64,000 nt of DNA. Origin: DSOS01 sp035286585. GTDB lineage: Bacteria > Chloroflexota > Anaerolineae > Anaerolineales > UBA4823. The translations under genes were made by a program, and so were the position numbers. The DNA lies in assembly GCA_035286585.1 (NCBI GenBank), contig DATEDC010000099.1, forward strand, positions 1 to 64,000, given 5' to 3'. How positions within the stretch are numbered: position 1 is the first letter of the stretch; every line of letters starts with the position of its first letter. Positions 48,983 to 58,377 of the stretch are shown here, piece by piece. A model generated the notes under the pieces. That model saw only the letters and a program-made list of their open reading frames with translations, was not told the DNA's origin and did no database searches.

Positions 48983-50554
48983 CTATGCTGCAATGGCTGA
49001 TTTTACTGCGGCTGCCAGCGCCCCGCTGGCGATCAGCTCGCGCACGGCTTCGATATAGGGGTACATGACGGCGTCCTGCTCCAGGAAAGGAACCCGCTCG
49101 CGGATCAGGGCGTAGGCCGGGGCGGTGCCCTGTCCCAGGCGAGCCTGAGCGCCCAGGATCTTGCGCCGGAAGTCGATGCCCTGGGCGGCGGCGAACAGCT
49201 CCAGCGCAAGGATGTGCTCCACGTTCCTGGCAATCCGCCGGGCCTGGCGGGCGGCAATCGCTCCCATGCTGACGTGATCTTCGATGTTCGCCGAGGAAGG
49301 GATGGTATCCGAGCTGGCAGGATGAGCCAGGGATTTGTTCTCCGAGGCCAGTGAAGCGGCGGTGTACTGGGTGAGCATGAAACCGGAGTTCAAACCGCCC
49401 TGCTCGGTCAAAAAAGCGGGTAGGGTTCCCTGGTTGCTGGCTTCGTCGGTCAGGCGGGTCAGGCGCCGCTCGGAGATATTGCCAAGCTCGGTCAACGCCA
49501 GGGAGAGGTAATCCATGGCAATAGCCACCGGCTCGCCGTGAAAATTGCCCCCTGAGAGCACAGTGGGCTCGCCGCTCTCTTCGTCGAAGAAAATGAGCGG
49601 GTTGTCGGTGGCGGAGTTCAGCTCGATGTTCAATACCCAGCGGGCGTACAGGATCGCATCCCGCACCGCCCCGTGCACTTGGGGGATGCAGCGCAGCGTG
49701 TAAGCATCTTGAACGTTTGCGGCAAACTTGCCGAAGGGGTCATCCGGGCGGACGAACGTGCTCCCGTTGATGAGCTGGCGCAGGAATGCGGCGCATTCAA
49801 CCTGCCGTGGGTGCGGACGTACGGCGTGGAGGCGCGCATCGAAGGCGCGCGGCGTGCCATGCAGGGCTTCCAGGCTCAGACAGCCAGCCAGATCCGCGGT
49901 GCACATCAGGTTTTCGGCTTGCAAGGTGGTCAGCGCGCCGATGGCGGTCATCATGGCTGTCCCGTTGGTGAGCGCCAGGCCTTCTTTGGCGCCCAGTTTC
50001 ACCGGAGCCAGCCCGGCTCGTTCCAGCGCTGCCTCGCCGGGAAGCTGTTCTCCCAGGTAGACAGCCTCGCCCAGCCCGATCAACGGCAGGGCCATGTGCG
50101 CCAGTGGGGCGAGATCGCCGCTCGCTCCCAGCGAGCCCTGGCTGGGCACCACCGGATGGACACCGCGATTGAGCATTTCGATCAGCAGGCGCAAAGTCGC
50201 TTCCCGAATGCCCGAGTGGCCCTTGGCGAGGGTGTTAACCCGTACCAGCATCTGGGCGCGGGTGGTGCCCTGGTCCAGCGCTTCGCCGACGCCCGCGGCG
50301 TGGCTCATCAGGATATTGCGCTGCAGTTGGGCGACCTGCTCTGGCGGGATGATGCGATCTTTGAAGGCGCCGAAACCGGTGGTCACGCCGTAGATGATCT
50401 CGCCGCGCTGCATAAACGCCTGCACCGCCCTTTCGGCCCGGCGCACCTTTTCCCAGGCCTCTTCCGGTAACCGCACTTCAACCCCCGGGTTGTACGCGGC
50501 TGCCGCAACCGCCTCCAGGGTCAGCGTCTCGCCATCCAGCCAGATCGTTTCCAT
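48983..50554 (-). CDS. hutH: histidine ammonia-lyase
   Basis: Converts histidine to trans-urocanate and ammonia. 523 residues. The self-processing methylidene-imidazolone triad Ala-Ser-Gly is at 144-146 in GSLGASGDLAPLAH; catalytic Tyr55 in IIYGVTTGFGAF. Further signatures: SLALTELGNISERR, QYTAASLASENKSLAHP. Other hut genes are not in the window, so the rest of the pathway lies elsewhere or the enzyme is used alone; aromatic ammonia-lyase activity would need a change in the selectivity loop. ATG 50554. Confidence 0.95.
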   Translation of the reverse strand: METIWLDGETLTLEAVAAAAYNPGVEVRLPEEAWEKVRRAERAVQAFMQRGEIIYGVTTGFGAFKDRIIPPEQVAQLQRNILMSHAAGVGEALDQGTTRAQMLVRVNTLAKGHSGIREATLRLLIEMLNRGVHPVVPSQGSLGASGDLAPLAHMALPLIGLGEAVYLGEQLPGEAALERAGLAPVKLGAKEGLALTNGTAMMTAIGALTTLQAENLMCTADLAGCLSLEALHGTPRAFDARLHAVRPHPRQVECAAFLRQLINGSTFVRPDDPFGKFAANVQDAYTLRCIPQVHGAVRDAILYARWVLNIELNSATDNPLIFFDEESGEPTVLSGGNFHGEPVAIAMDYLSLALTELGNISERRLTRLTDEASNQGTLPAFLTEQGGLNSGFMLTQYTAASLASENKSLAHPASSDTIPSSANIEDHVSMGAIAARQARRIARNVEHILALELFAAAQGIDFRRKILGAQARLGQGTAPAYALIRERVPFLEQDAVMYPYIEAVRELIASGALAAAVKSAIAA

Positions 50555-50739
50555 AGCGGGTCAATGCTCCTGATTTGATGCATACGATCAACAGTTGTAT
50601 TATATCCCGCGCAGGGGACCGGGTTCGATGGATTCCACAGCGGGCGCTTGCAGGTGCAGATATGGGAGTGAACCATAGCTGATATCAGGGCGTATGATCA
50701 TCAGTCCCACACAAAATTCTCGTCTTTCAGGAGGAAGCC

Positions 50740-51111
50740 ATGTCCATGTTCAAAAATGTAAACGTTGTGTCTTTATATGTAACCGATTGGGAAGCCGCTA
50801 AGAAGTTTTACAGCGAAGTGCTCGAATGGCCCGTCGCTTACGGCGATGACCAGTTCGGCTGGTTCGAATACGGGCGTGAGAACGAGACCCATGTGTCGAT
50901 CAACCGCTGGGATGACCCCGCTACCGTCCCACCCAGGCAAGGCGGAGCCACTATTGTGTTAACGGTGGATGACGCCGATCAGGTGACCGCGGCGCTGCGG
51001 GCCAAGGGCGTCAAGTGCGATGAGGTGGTCAATATCCCGGGTGTGGTCAAGTACGGCACGTTTTACGACCCGGAGGGCAACCGCCTGCAGTTCGCATCAA
51101 ACCCCACCTAG
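50740..51111 (+). CDS. VOC-family (glyoxalase-like) protein
   Basis: 123 residues, one vicinal-oxygen-chelate module of two beta-alpha-beta halves. Conserved ends: SLYVTDWEAAKKFYSEVLEWPV and IVLTVDDADQVTAALRAKG, and the closing GTFYDPEGNRLQFA. AGGAGG seven bases upstream of ATG 50740. No other component of a glyoxalase pathway is adjacent; possible roles are metal-dependent isomerisation, dioxygenase-type chemistry or antibiotic binding. Confidence 0.87.
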   Translation: MSMFKNVNVVSLYVTDWEAAKKFYSEVLEWPVAYGDDQFGWFEYGRENETHVSINRWDDPATVPPRQGGATIVLTVDDADQVTAALRAKGVKCDEVVNIPGVVKYGTFYDPEGNRLQFASNPT

Positions 51112-51134
51112 ACCCTAATTGTTCGAAACCCAGC

Positions 51135-51178
51135 AGACCAGGCAGGTATGTTTTGGCAGTAAAAAATCTGCCTGGTCT
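51135..51178. terminator. inverted repeat between convergent genes
   Basis: AGACCAGGCAG (51135-51145) and CTGCCTGGTCT (51168-51178), a perfect 11-bp inverted repeat around an A/T-rich 22-base loop, located between the VOC gene and the aminotransferase stop. Likely a two-way terminator or mRNA end; the loop is longer than usual. Confidence 0.6.
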
Positions 51179-52482
51179 CACAACGCGGCCAGGCTGGCGT
51201 CTAGAATCATTAATGCCTCATCCACCTGGTCTGCGGTCACGTTCAGCGGCGGGATCAGGCGGATCACCTGACCGTGCAGGCCAGCCATGTAAGCCAGCAG
51301 CCCTCGCTCCAGGGCGTTGTTCAAGACAGTGAACGCCGCTGAGCCATCCGGTGCTTTGTCCGTGCCTGGATGAATGAATTCCATGGCGACCATCAACCCC
51401 AGCCCACGGACGTCCCCGATCAGCGGGTACTTTTCCCTCAACTTACCAAAGCCTTCCAACAGACGCTTCCCCATCTGGCGGCAGTTTTCCAGCAGGTTCT
51501 CCTCTTTGATCACCTCCAGCACCGCCAGGGCGGCCGCGCAGGCGATGGGGTTGCCGCCATAGGTGGTGCCGTGAGAGCCAGGCAGCCATTGGCTCATCAA
51601 TTCTCGGCTGGCGACGGTGGCGCTGAGCGGGAACCCATTAGCGATGCCTTTGGCGATGGCCATGATATCCGGCTGCACACCGAAGACCTGGGCGGCGAAC
51701 ATCTGGCCCGTGCGACCAAAGCCGGTTTGCACCTCGTCCAGGATCAGCAGGATACCGTGCTCGTCGCAGATGCGCCGCAGGGCGTGCAAAAATCCCGCTG
51801 GCGGCACAACGTACCCGCCTTCTCCCTGCACGGGCTCGATGAGCATGGCAGCCACCTGTCTGGGAGGGATCAGCCTGTCGAAGAGCCGCTCCAGCCCGTC
51901 CAGGCACCAGGCGACCACGCTTTCATCGTCCTCGCCCCACGGGCAGCGATAAGGGTAGGCGTAGGGCGCGAAGTAAGCGCCCGGGACGAATGGCTCGTAG
52001 TGATCCCGGTATTTAGCTTTTACCGAGGTGACCGAGGCCGCTCCATAGGTTCGACCATGAAATCCGCCTTCAAAGGCGATGATGCCCGGCCTTCCGGTCA
52101 CGTAACGCGCCAGCTTGAGAGCCCCCTCCACTGCCTCCGCCCCACTGTTTCCGAAGAAAAACATTTCCATACCAGGTGGCATCACCTGAGGCAGCGCCTG
52201 GCAAAGCTGCAACAGCGGCTCGTGCAGGGTTATCCCTACCGCGCTGTGGGAGAACTTTTCCATCTGCTGGCGAGCGGCGTCCAGCACGCGCGGATGGCCA
52301 TGACCCACATTGGTCACGGCGATCCCGGAGGTGAAATCCAGGTAGCGCCTGCCATCGGCTGTATACAGGTAAGCCCCCTCAGCCTTGACCACGGGCAGCA
52401 AGGGCCAATCCTGGGCGAAGCTCGGCATGAGCAGCTCGCTTGCCCAGGCGGCGGCATGGATAAATCGATCGTTTTGATTCAT
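51178..52482 (-). CDS. class III PLP aminotransferase
   Basis: 434 residues with class III signatures: YLDFTSGIAVTNVGHGHP, EMFFFGNSGAEAVEGALKLAR, AFEGGFHGRTYGAASVTS, and the Schiff-base lysine in IMAIAKGIANGFPLSA, then SHGTTYGGNPIACAAAL. The family contains 4-aminobutyrate, beta-alanine-pyruvate, ornithine and alanine-glyoxylate aminotransferases. Its neighbour is a GlcD-GlcE glycolate oxidase fusion, which favours glyoxylate as amino acceptor (giving glycine), by context only. ATG 52482, 30 bases after the stop of the oxidase on the same strand direction. Confidence 0.9.
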   Translation of the reverse strand: MNQNDRFIHAAAWASELLMPSFAQDWPLLPVVKAEGAYLYTADGRRYLDFTSGIAVTNVGHGHPRVLDAARQQMEKFSHSAVGITLHEPLLQLCQALPQVMPPGMEMFFFGNSGAEAVEGALKLARYVTGRPGIIAFEGGFHGRTYGAASVTSVKAKYRDHYEPFVPGAYFAPYAYPYRCPWGEDDESVVAWCLDGLERLFDRLIPPRQVAAMLIEPVQGEGGYVVPPAGFLHALRRICDEHGILLILDEVQTGFGRTGQMFAAQVFGVQPDIMAIAKGIANGFPLSATVASRELMSQWLPGSHGTTYGGNPIACAAALAVLEVIKEENLLENCRQMGKRLLEGFGKLREKYPLIGDVRGLGLMVAMEFIHPGTDKAPDGSAAFTVLNNALERGLLAYMAGLHGQVIRLIPPLNVTADQVDEALMILDASLAAL

Positions 52483-52512
52483 ATCTGGATGCTCCCAAAA
52501 ATTCCCGTGATA

Positions 52513-55128
52513 TCAGCCTCGCGAGCGGTCCAGGAACTCACCTGCATTGAGCACGTTTGCCGGGTCCCAGCGCCTTTTGAGCTGGAGCATCAAGGCGTGG
52601 GCCGAACGTGGCTCGCCCCAGGCCTCGACCTGACCCAGCCAGAGGCGCGGGCCGGCAAACAGGATCGCATGACCGCCGAATTGCTGCCCAGCCAGGCGCA
52701 GCGCCTCCAACCTGGCCCTGACTTCGCCTGCATCTATATTCCCCAACAGGCAGAAAACCTGCCCATTGGCGATGTCCACTGCGTATCTCGTCCCCAACAG
52801 GCCGGGCTGTAAACTGGCGAGAAAACCGGGCAGCTTGCCGGGCGCCAACCCGAGGCGCAGCACGCAGCCAGCCCCGCTGAGGGCCTGTACCCACTGGTCG
52901 GTGGCAGTGGTCGTCTGGCTCTCCACGACTGATTCTGCCCCAGAGTCGCGCAGGAGGCCTTTGACGATCTGCAACTCCACCCGCAGGTCAGCCGGCTGCC
53001 CTTCAGCGGTGAACACCAGCGCCGGTCGATCCGGCGCGCAGTAACCTTCCAGTTCTGAAACCAGGGTCAGCCCGGCGCAGTTACGGGCGCGGCGCAGAAT
53101 CGCCAGCCCCCAGTCGACCGCGGCAGACGCGTCCGGCACACACGCCAGCAGGCTCATCCGGCCGCGCGGCAGTGGCCGCACTTTCAAGGTGACCTCAGTG
53201 ACCAGCCCCAGAGTGCCGAATGCGCCTACAAACAGCTTGCTCAGCGCGTAGCCAGCCACGTCTTTTACCAGGGCTTTGCCAAAGCGCAGGGAGCGCCCGC
53301 CCGGCAGAGCAACCTGGAGCGCCATGAGCAGATCACTGATGCCGCCGTACAACGTTCGCATCGGCGCGTTGGCTCGGGCGGATAGCACGCCCCCGAGCGT
53401 GGCTTCGGGCCAGGGGCTGGCGATAGGTACCCATAGGCCCGCTCGCGCCAGCTCCTCCTGCAGCTCTGCCAGGCGGGTTCCCGCCCCCACGCGGACGTAA
53501 AAATCTTCGCGGGATAACTCTCTGATACCTGCCAGCAGGCGAGTAGAGAGAAGCTTGCCGTCGGAAGTCTCTCCACGCCACTTGGTAGCGCCCCCGGAGA
53601 GGTAAGCTTTCAGCTCTGAACACTGGAGGGTGGCCAATATATCGGCGGCCTCCTCGCCAGTGGCAGGAGTGAGCGCGGCGGGCATGGACTCGGCTCGGGT
53701 ATGGGGGAGGGGCGGCGGCTCCGGGCTGCGCTCGGGGAAGATTTTCCCCGGGTTGAGCAAGCCCTGCGGGTCGAAAACGTGCTTGACTTCCAGCATAGCG
53801 GCGATCTCGGCGGGTTGATACATGGCGCTCAGGTATTCGCGCTTTTCGACCCCCACGCCGTGCTCTCCGGCGATGGAGCCGCCCAGGCGGGCGCATAGCA
53901 TCAGGATTTCACCGCCCGCCTGGTAAACTCGCTCCAGCTCCCCGGGTCGGGACAGATCGCACAGCAGGTTGGGATGCAGGTTGCCATCTCCGGCGTGGGC
54001 GAGATAGCCGAGGCGAAAGCCGTGCTCCGCGCCGATTCGGTTGATACCCGTGAGCGCCTCTGCCAGGCGCGAGCGCGGCAGGCTGACATCCAGCACCAAC
54101 TCGTTTGGAGAAAGGCGCGCCACCGCGGCGGCTGCGCTGCGGCGCCCGCGCCAGAGCAGATCCCGTTCAGCTGGGGTGCCGGCGGTCTTGATCTCCAATG
54201 GATTGAAAGGGCGCAGGATTTGGGCGATCTCACTTAACTGGTCGTCCAGGCTCTCCATGTAGCCATCCACGTCAAATATGAGCAGCGCCCCGGCGCCGGG
54301 GGCGATATCGGCCTGCAGGAATTCCTCGACGATAGCAATCATGCTGCCGTCCATCATCTCGATCGTCGCGGGGAGCAGCCCGGCGGCGATGACGGCCGAA
54401 ACCGCCTGGCCGGCAACTGCTACCGAATCGAAGCTGGCGGTCAGTGTCTTGACAGCCAGCGGTGGGCTGCGCAGCAGCAGGGTGGCCTGGGTAATCAGCG
54501 CCAGGGTGCCTTCCGAGCCGGTTATCAGAGCGGTGAAGTCATATTCAGGCGGATCCAGGGCGTCGCCGCCAAGCTGCACCCGGCTGCTATCCGCCAGCAC
54601 CACTTCTAGCCCGACCACATAGTTGCCCGTCACACCGTACTTCAGACAGTGCGGCCCACCGGCGTTTTCGGCGATATTGCCTCCCAGGGTGCACACCGAG
54701 TGGCTGGCAGGGTCTGGCGGGTAGGTTAAATCCAGGCTGAGCAGATGTTTTTGCAAATGGGCGTTGATCACACCCGGCTGCACGATCGCCTGGCGGCTGT
54801 CCACATCCACTTCCAGGATATTCTGCATGCGGGTGAAGGCAACGTTTAAGCCGCCTTTCAGCGCCACTGCGCCACCGGTGTAGCCGGTGCCCGAGCCGCG
54901 CCCGGTCAAGGGAACGCCCTGCTCCTGGGCCCACTTCGCCAGGCGCTGCACATCTGCGGCGTTCTCTGGTAGTACGATCCCCACCGGCTGACCGTGATCT
55001 AGGCCCGCGTCCCAGCGGTAAGCCACCAGCGAGCCCGGGTCGGTGATCACCTGGCCAGTGGAAAACAGAGAAGATAAAGTTCGCTTTTGTTCTGCGCTCA
55101 GCATCGCGGCTGCACTGTCCTGGCTCAA
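52513..55128 (-). CDS. GlcD-GlcE fusion, FAD-linked glycolate/D-lactate oxidase
   Basis: 871 residues. Residues 1-465 are GlcD: PCMH-type FAD-binding (VPLTGRGSGTGYTGGAVALKG; VCTLGGNIAENAGGPHCLKYG), FAD-linked C-terminal domain ending LGGSIAGEHGVGVEKREYL. Residues about 485-871 are a GlcE-like second FAD domain (VGAGTRLAELQEELARAGLW; PEATLGGVLSARANAP). In Proteobacteria these are separate subunits with an iron-sulfur GlcF, not found here. TTG start at 55128 overlaps the permease stop. The fusion may suffice for glycolate to glyoxylate; D-lactate or another 2-hydroxyacid is an alternative. Confidence 0.88.
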   Translation of the reverse strand: MSQDSAAAMLSAEQKRTLSSLFSTGQVITDPGSLVAYRWDAGLDHGQPVGIVLPENAADVQRLAKWAQEQGVPLTGRGSGTGYTGGAVALKGGLNVAFTRMQNILEVDVDSRQAIVQPGVINAHLQKHLLSLDLTYPPDPASHSVCTLGGNIAENAGGPHCLKYGVTGNYVVGLEVVLADSSRVQLGGDALDPPEYDFTALITGSEGTLALITQATLLLRSPPLAVKTLTASFDSVAVAGQAVSAVIAAGLLPATIEMMDGSMIAIVEEFLQADIAPGAGALLIFDVDGYMESLDDQLSEIAQILRPFNPLEIKTAGTPAERDLLWRGRRSAAAAVARLSPNELVLDVSLPRSRLAEALTGINRIGAEHGFRLGYLAHAGDGNLHPNLLCDLSRPGELERVYQAGGEILMLCARLGGSIAGEHGVGVEKREYLSAMYQPAEIAAMLEVKHVFDPQGLLNPGKIFPERSPEPPPLPHTRAESMPAALTPATGEEAADILATLQCSELKAYLSGGATKWRGETSDGKLLSTRLLAGIRELSREDFYVRVGAGTRLAELQEELARAGLWVPIASPWPEATLGGVLSARANAPMRTLYGGISDLLMALQVALPGGRSLRFGKALVKDVAGYALSKLFVGAFGTLGLVTEVTLKVRPLPRGRMSLLACVPDASAAVDWGLAILRRARNCAGLTLVSELEGYCAPDRPALVFTAEGQPADLRVELQIVKGLLRDSGAESVVESQTTTATDQWVQALSGAGCVLRLGLAPGKLPGFLASLQPGLLGTRYAVDIANGQVFCLLGNIDAGEVRARLEALRLAGQQFGGHAILFAGPRLWLGQVEAWGEPRSAHALMLQLKRRWDPANVLNAGEFLDRSRG

Positions 55129-55811
55129 TGGCGCTCGATTTCCAATACCAACCCCGGTGTGCGCATCTTGCGCTCGATGGCGCCCAAAATTTGCGTGGCA
55201 ACGAACACCAGGAGGATATAAATGAGCGCGACGGTCAGGTATACCTCAATCGGGTTGAAATACCTGCCAGCGAGGATCTTCGCCTGCCCCATCAGGTCGG
55301 GCACGGCGATCAAGAAAACGACCGCCGTGTATTTGATCATCGAGACAGCCTCATTCGACCAGGCTGGCAACGCCAGGAGCAATGCCTGCGGCAGGATAAT
55401 ATAGCGGATGGCCTGGAGGCGGCTCATGCCAACCGCCCGGGCAGCTAGCATCTGCCCGCTGCCCACCGCCTGGATGGCGCCGCGAAAGTATTCAGCCTGG
55501 TATGCCCCGCTGTTCAAGCCCAGGGTGATCGAGGCGGCAAACAGGCGTGAGAGGGTCAACCCCAGGTCTGGCAGGCCGTAATAGATCAGGAACAACTGCA
55601 CCAGCAGAGGTGTACCGCGGAACAGCTCGATATAGCCAATGACGAGGCGGCGAGCGTACTTTCCGCCGTAGACACGAACCAGCGCGGCTGGCAGACCGAA
55701 CAAGACGCCCAGTCCCAAGGCAATCATGGTGAGCTGGAGGGTGATCCTTGTCCCCTGGATCAGCTCTGGGGTCGTCCTTTGCAAAAAGAGGGACAGGCTA
55801 TCTAACATCAA
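55125..55811 (-). CDS. polar amino-acid ABC transporter permease
   Basis: 228 residues, HisM/GlnP-type membrane domain with the EAA loop AARAVGMSRLQAIRYIILPQA and five to six helices; ARVYG and YIELFRGTPLLVQLFLIYYG are the classic family N-terminal block. Second permease of the system; similar to the one at 56593, so the two would form a heterodimer. TTGA overlap with the oxidase gene below suggests shared translation. Confidence 0.92.
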   Translation of the reverse strand: MMLDSLSLFLQRTTPELIQGTRITLQLTMIALGLGVLFGLPAALVRVYGGKYARRLVIGYIELFRGTPLLVQLFLIYYGLPDLGLTLSRLFAASITLGLNSGAYQAEYFRGAIQAVGSGQMLAARAVGMSRLQAIRYIILPQALLLALPAWSNEAVSMIKYTAVVFLIAVPDLMGQAKILAGRYFNPIEVYLTVALIYILLVFVATQILGAIERKMRTPGLVLEIERH

Positions 55812-56582
55812 CTAAATCTCGCCTGGGCGGTTCTCGCCGTAGAGCTCGCTGATCTTGCCCAAGAATTCCCGTGTGCGTGGGAATTTCGGGGCGTAAAACA
55901 TCTGCCTCGATGGCCCTTCTTCCAGGATGACGCCATTTTCCATGAATACAATGCGGTCCGACACCTCGCGGGCAAAGCCCATCTCGTGGGTGACGACCAG
56001 CATGGTCATGCCTTCGCGGGCAAGTTTTTGCATCACGCCGAGCACCTCGCCGATCAGCTCGGGGTCGAGAGCGGAGGTCGGCTCATCGAAGAGCATCACA
56101 TCCGGGTTCAGCGCCAGGGCGCGGGCAATCGCCACGCGCTGCTTCTGGCCTCCCGAGAGTTGGGCGGGATAGCTGGCAGCTTTATCCGCCAGATCCACCC
56201 GTTCGAGCTCCCAAAGCCCCTTTTGCCTGGCTTCACGGATATCCATTCTCAGGACTTTGTTCAATCCAATGGTCACATTTTGCAGCGCGGTCAGATGGTT
56301 GAACAGGTTGAAATCCTGAAAAACCATGCCGATGCGCTGGCGGACTTTGTCCTCATCTGTGTACGGAGCCGTGATCTCCTGCTCTTTCAGCCAGATACGA
56401 CCCGAATCCGGGCGGGTGAGCAGATTGATGCAGCGCAGCAAAGTGCTCTTGCCCGTCCCGCTCGGCCCGATAATGACGACCACCTCCTGCTCGCGCACCG
56501 TCAAGGAGATGCCTTTGATGATCTCTAACTCCTGATAGGACTTGCGCAAATCTTCAACCCGGATAATCGCCCTGACCATCAT
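55812..56582 (-). CDS. glnQ: polar amino-acid ABC transporter ATP-binding protein (GlnQ type)
   Basis: 256 residues. Walker A GPSGTGKSTLLRCIN, Q-loop, ABC signature LSGGQKQRVAIARALAL, Walker B VMLFDEPTSALDPEL, H-loop VVTHEMGF, all intact. Energises uptake of polar amino acids, located on the cytoplasmic face. ATG ATG start at 56582; ends next to the permease at 55811. Confidence 0.94.
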   Translation of the reverse strand: MMVRAIIRVEDLRKSYQELEIIKGISLTVREQEVVVIIGPSGTGKSTLLRCINLLTRPDSGRIWLKEQEITAPYTDEDKVRQRIGMVFQDFNLFNHLTALQNVTIGLNKVLRMDIREARQKGLWELERVDLADKAASYPAQLSGGQKQRVAIARALALNPDVMLFDEPTSALDPELIGEVLGVMQKLAREGMTMLVVTHEMGFAREVSDRIVFMENGVILEEGPSRQMFYAPKFPRTREFLGKISELYGENRPGEI

Positions 56583-56592
56583 CGTCTACGCC

Positions 56593-57243
56593 TCACATCA
56601 GAATGCGGTAGCGGCGCTCAAAAAAATCCAGGCTGCGGTTTGCCAGGAAAGTCAGGGCAAAGTAAATAGCCGCCGCGGCGCCAAAGGCGATAAACGGCTC
56701 GAGCGTTCGGGCGGAGACGTACTGCGCCCGGCGCAGGATTTCTGGCACACCGATGACGAAAACCAGGGAGGAGTCCTTCAAGACAATCGCGGCTTCGTTC
56801 GACCAGGGGGGGATCGCCAGGCGGATCGCCTGCGGCAAGATGATATAGCGGATTGCCTTCAGCCTGCTCATCCCAATCGCCCGAGCAGCCAGCATTTGAC
56901 CTGCCGGGATGGACAGGATCGCGCCCCGGAAGACCTCGGATTGGTAAGCGGCACTGGCAAAACCAAGCGCAAGCGCCCCGGAAAGGAATGGCGAAAGGTC
57001 AACGATTTTAGCGATCACGAAGAACAATATGAAGATGAGGACTACCACCGGCACCGCCCGGATGAGGGTGCTGTAAACCGCGGCAAACCTGGCAACCGGT
57101 TTGCTGCCATATACCCGCATCACTGCCAGGAGAGTGCCAAAAAGGAAACCCATGCTCAAGGCGATCAGGGTGACGCCCAGAGTCACCCCGGTACCTTGCA
57201 GCAGGTAATTAATCAGAAAAATAAGGTCTTTCAGGAATTCCAT
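56593..57243 (-). CDS. polar amino-acid ABC transporter permease
   Basis: 216 residues, first permease of the transporter: VYGSKPVARFAAVYSTLIRAVPVVVLIFILFF (shortened to the conserved opening) with the EAA loop AARAIGMSRLKAIRYIILPQA. Same architecture as the gene at 55125 and a matching heterodimer partner. ATG 57243, followed after ten bases by the ATP-binding gene. Confidence 0.92.
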   Translation of the reverse strand: MEFLKDLIFLINYLLQGTGVTLGVTLIALSMGFLFGTLLAVMRVYGSKPVARFAAVYSTLIRAVPVVVLIFILFFVIAKIVDLSPFLSGALALGFASAAYQSEVFRGAILSIPAGQMLAARAIGMSRLKAIRYIILPQAIRLAIPPWSNEAAIVLKDSSLVFVIGVPEILRRAQYVSARTLEPFIAFGAAAAIYFALTFLANRSLDFFERRYRILM

Positions 57244-57299
57244 GAACGAAAATGCGTCGGAGGCCGGGCAGGGGGGCGCCCGGCCTCAATCCAATCAGT

Positions 57300-58100
57300 T
57301 CATGGGATGCCCCATTTTTCCTGGAGCTGTTGGATGAAACCCTCGTTCTCCAGCTCGTTGATGTATTTATCCAGCTCGGCTTTCAAGGCGGTCTCGCCTT
57401 CCGGCAAAGCGATGGACTGTCCACCGATCACGGTTTCGCTGGTGACTAAGGCGACCTTCAAACCCAGGTCGTCGGCCATTTTTTGGGCCGGGTCGGCGTT
57501 GATGAACAGGATCTCGACCCTGCCTGCGGCAACATCCAGAGCGCCCTGGTCGACCCGCTCGTAGCGGAAAATCTGGTTTTCGGAAGTGCCTTTGGGCACC
57601 AGGTTATCCAGGACCCACTTCTCCTGGATTGTGCCGGTCTGCACGCCAATGGAATGTCCGGCAGCGTCCATTGGGGAATTCAGCGCCAGCGTCGAATCGC
57701 CAGCAACGATAAAAGCGTCCTTCTGGAAGTGGTAGGGGATGGAGAAATCAACTTTCTCTTCGCGCTCAGGCGAAGCCTGCATGGCGGCGATGACAACATC
57801 TACCTTCTTCTCCTGCACCGCGGCGATCAGGGCGTCGAAGGCCATATCTTTGACTTCGACTTCCACGCCCATGCGTTTGCCGATCTCAGTGATCAGGTCG
57901 ATATCAAATCCGACAAAACTACCTGTTGGGTCGACGGACTCATAGGGCGGATAATCAGCGGATGTCCCGACAACCAGCGTACCTTTTTCTTTGATGGTGC
58001 CCAGGTACCCTTGCTCAGGAGCGGCGGCTTGCTGCTGGCAGCCTGCGATCAGCAGGGTTGCAATGATGAACAGAATCAAGATCGAAGAGCGGCGTTTCAT
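57300..58100 (-). CDS. amino-acid ABC transporter substrate-binding lipoprotein
   Basis: 266 residues. Lipobox LLIAGC (Cys20 region), then a two-lobe family 3 binding domain: KGTLVVGTSADYPPYESVD and GSFVGFDIDLITEIGKRMG, DAAGHSIGVQTGTIQEKW, DVAAGRVEILFINADPAQ. Those patterns mark the polar-amino-acid (GlnH/HisJ) group. It is the first gene of the four-gene transporter. Ligand not inferable; the position next to a GlcDE fusion and class III aminotransferase suggests a dietary amino acid. Confidence 0.93.
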   Translation of the reverse strand: MKRRSSILILFIIATLLIAGCQQQAAAPEQGYLGTIKEKGTLVVGTSADYPPYESVDPTGSFVGFDIDLITEIGKRMGVEVEVKDMAFDALIAAVQEKKVDVVIAAMQASPEREEKVDFSIPYHFQKDAFIVAGDSTLALNSPMDAAGHSIGVQTGTIQEKWVLDNLVPKGTSENQIFRYERVDQGALDVAAGRVEILFINADPAQKMADDLGLKVALVTSETVIGGQSIALPEGETALKAELDKYINELENEGFIQQLQEKWGIP

Positions 58101-58251
58101 GATTATTCTCCTCCGGGTTACTATAGTCTCAGGCGAGTGTGGTAATTTTCATCTTTTTGAATGAGTGTTCCTGATACTGAGAACGCTTCAATAGCTCACC
58201 TCCTCTCGTCTGCGTTAGATGAGCGCAGTGTAACCGGCGGCAATTCAAGAA

Positions 58252-58279
58252 ATTATAGTCCTATTTTCCAGGAGCGCAA
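58252..58279 (-). promoter_or_regulatory. candidate promoter of the ABC-transporter operon
   Basis: On the minus strand TTGCGC (58279-58274), 16 bases, TATAAT (58257-58252). A strong AGGAGG site and a 20-codon frame lie between this and the lipoprotein gene. Confidence 0.45.
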
Positions 58280-58377
58280 CCGCGAGAGAAGAGCTGATCG
58301 GAACATATCCAACCGGCAGACACCTGTTATAGAAAATGATCCCCTGGTTGGGGATAGGTAAGGATCCCGGCTGAAGT

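Noticed and set aside
51370..52812. 480-codon plus-strand frame opposite the class III aminotransferase
   Set aside because: The minus strand encodes complete aminotransferase motifs; the plus frame has no recognisable domain.
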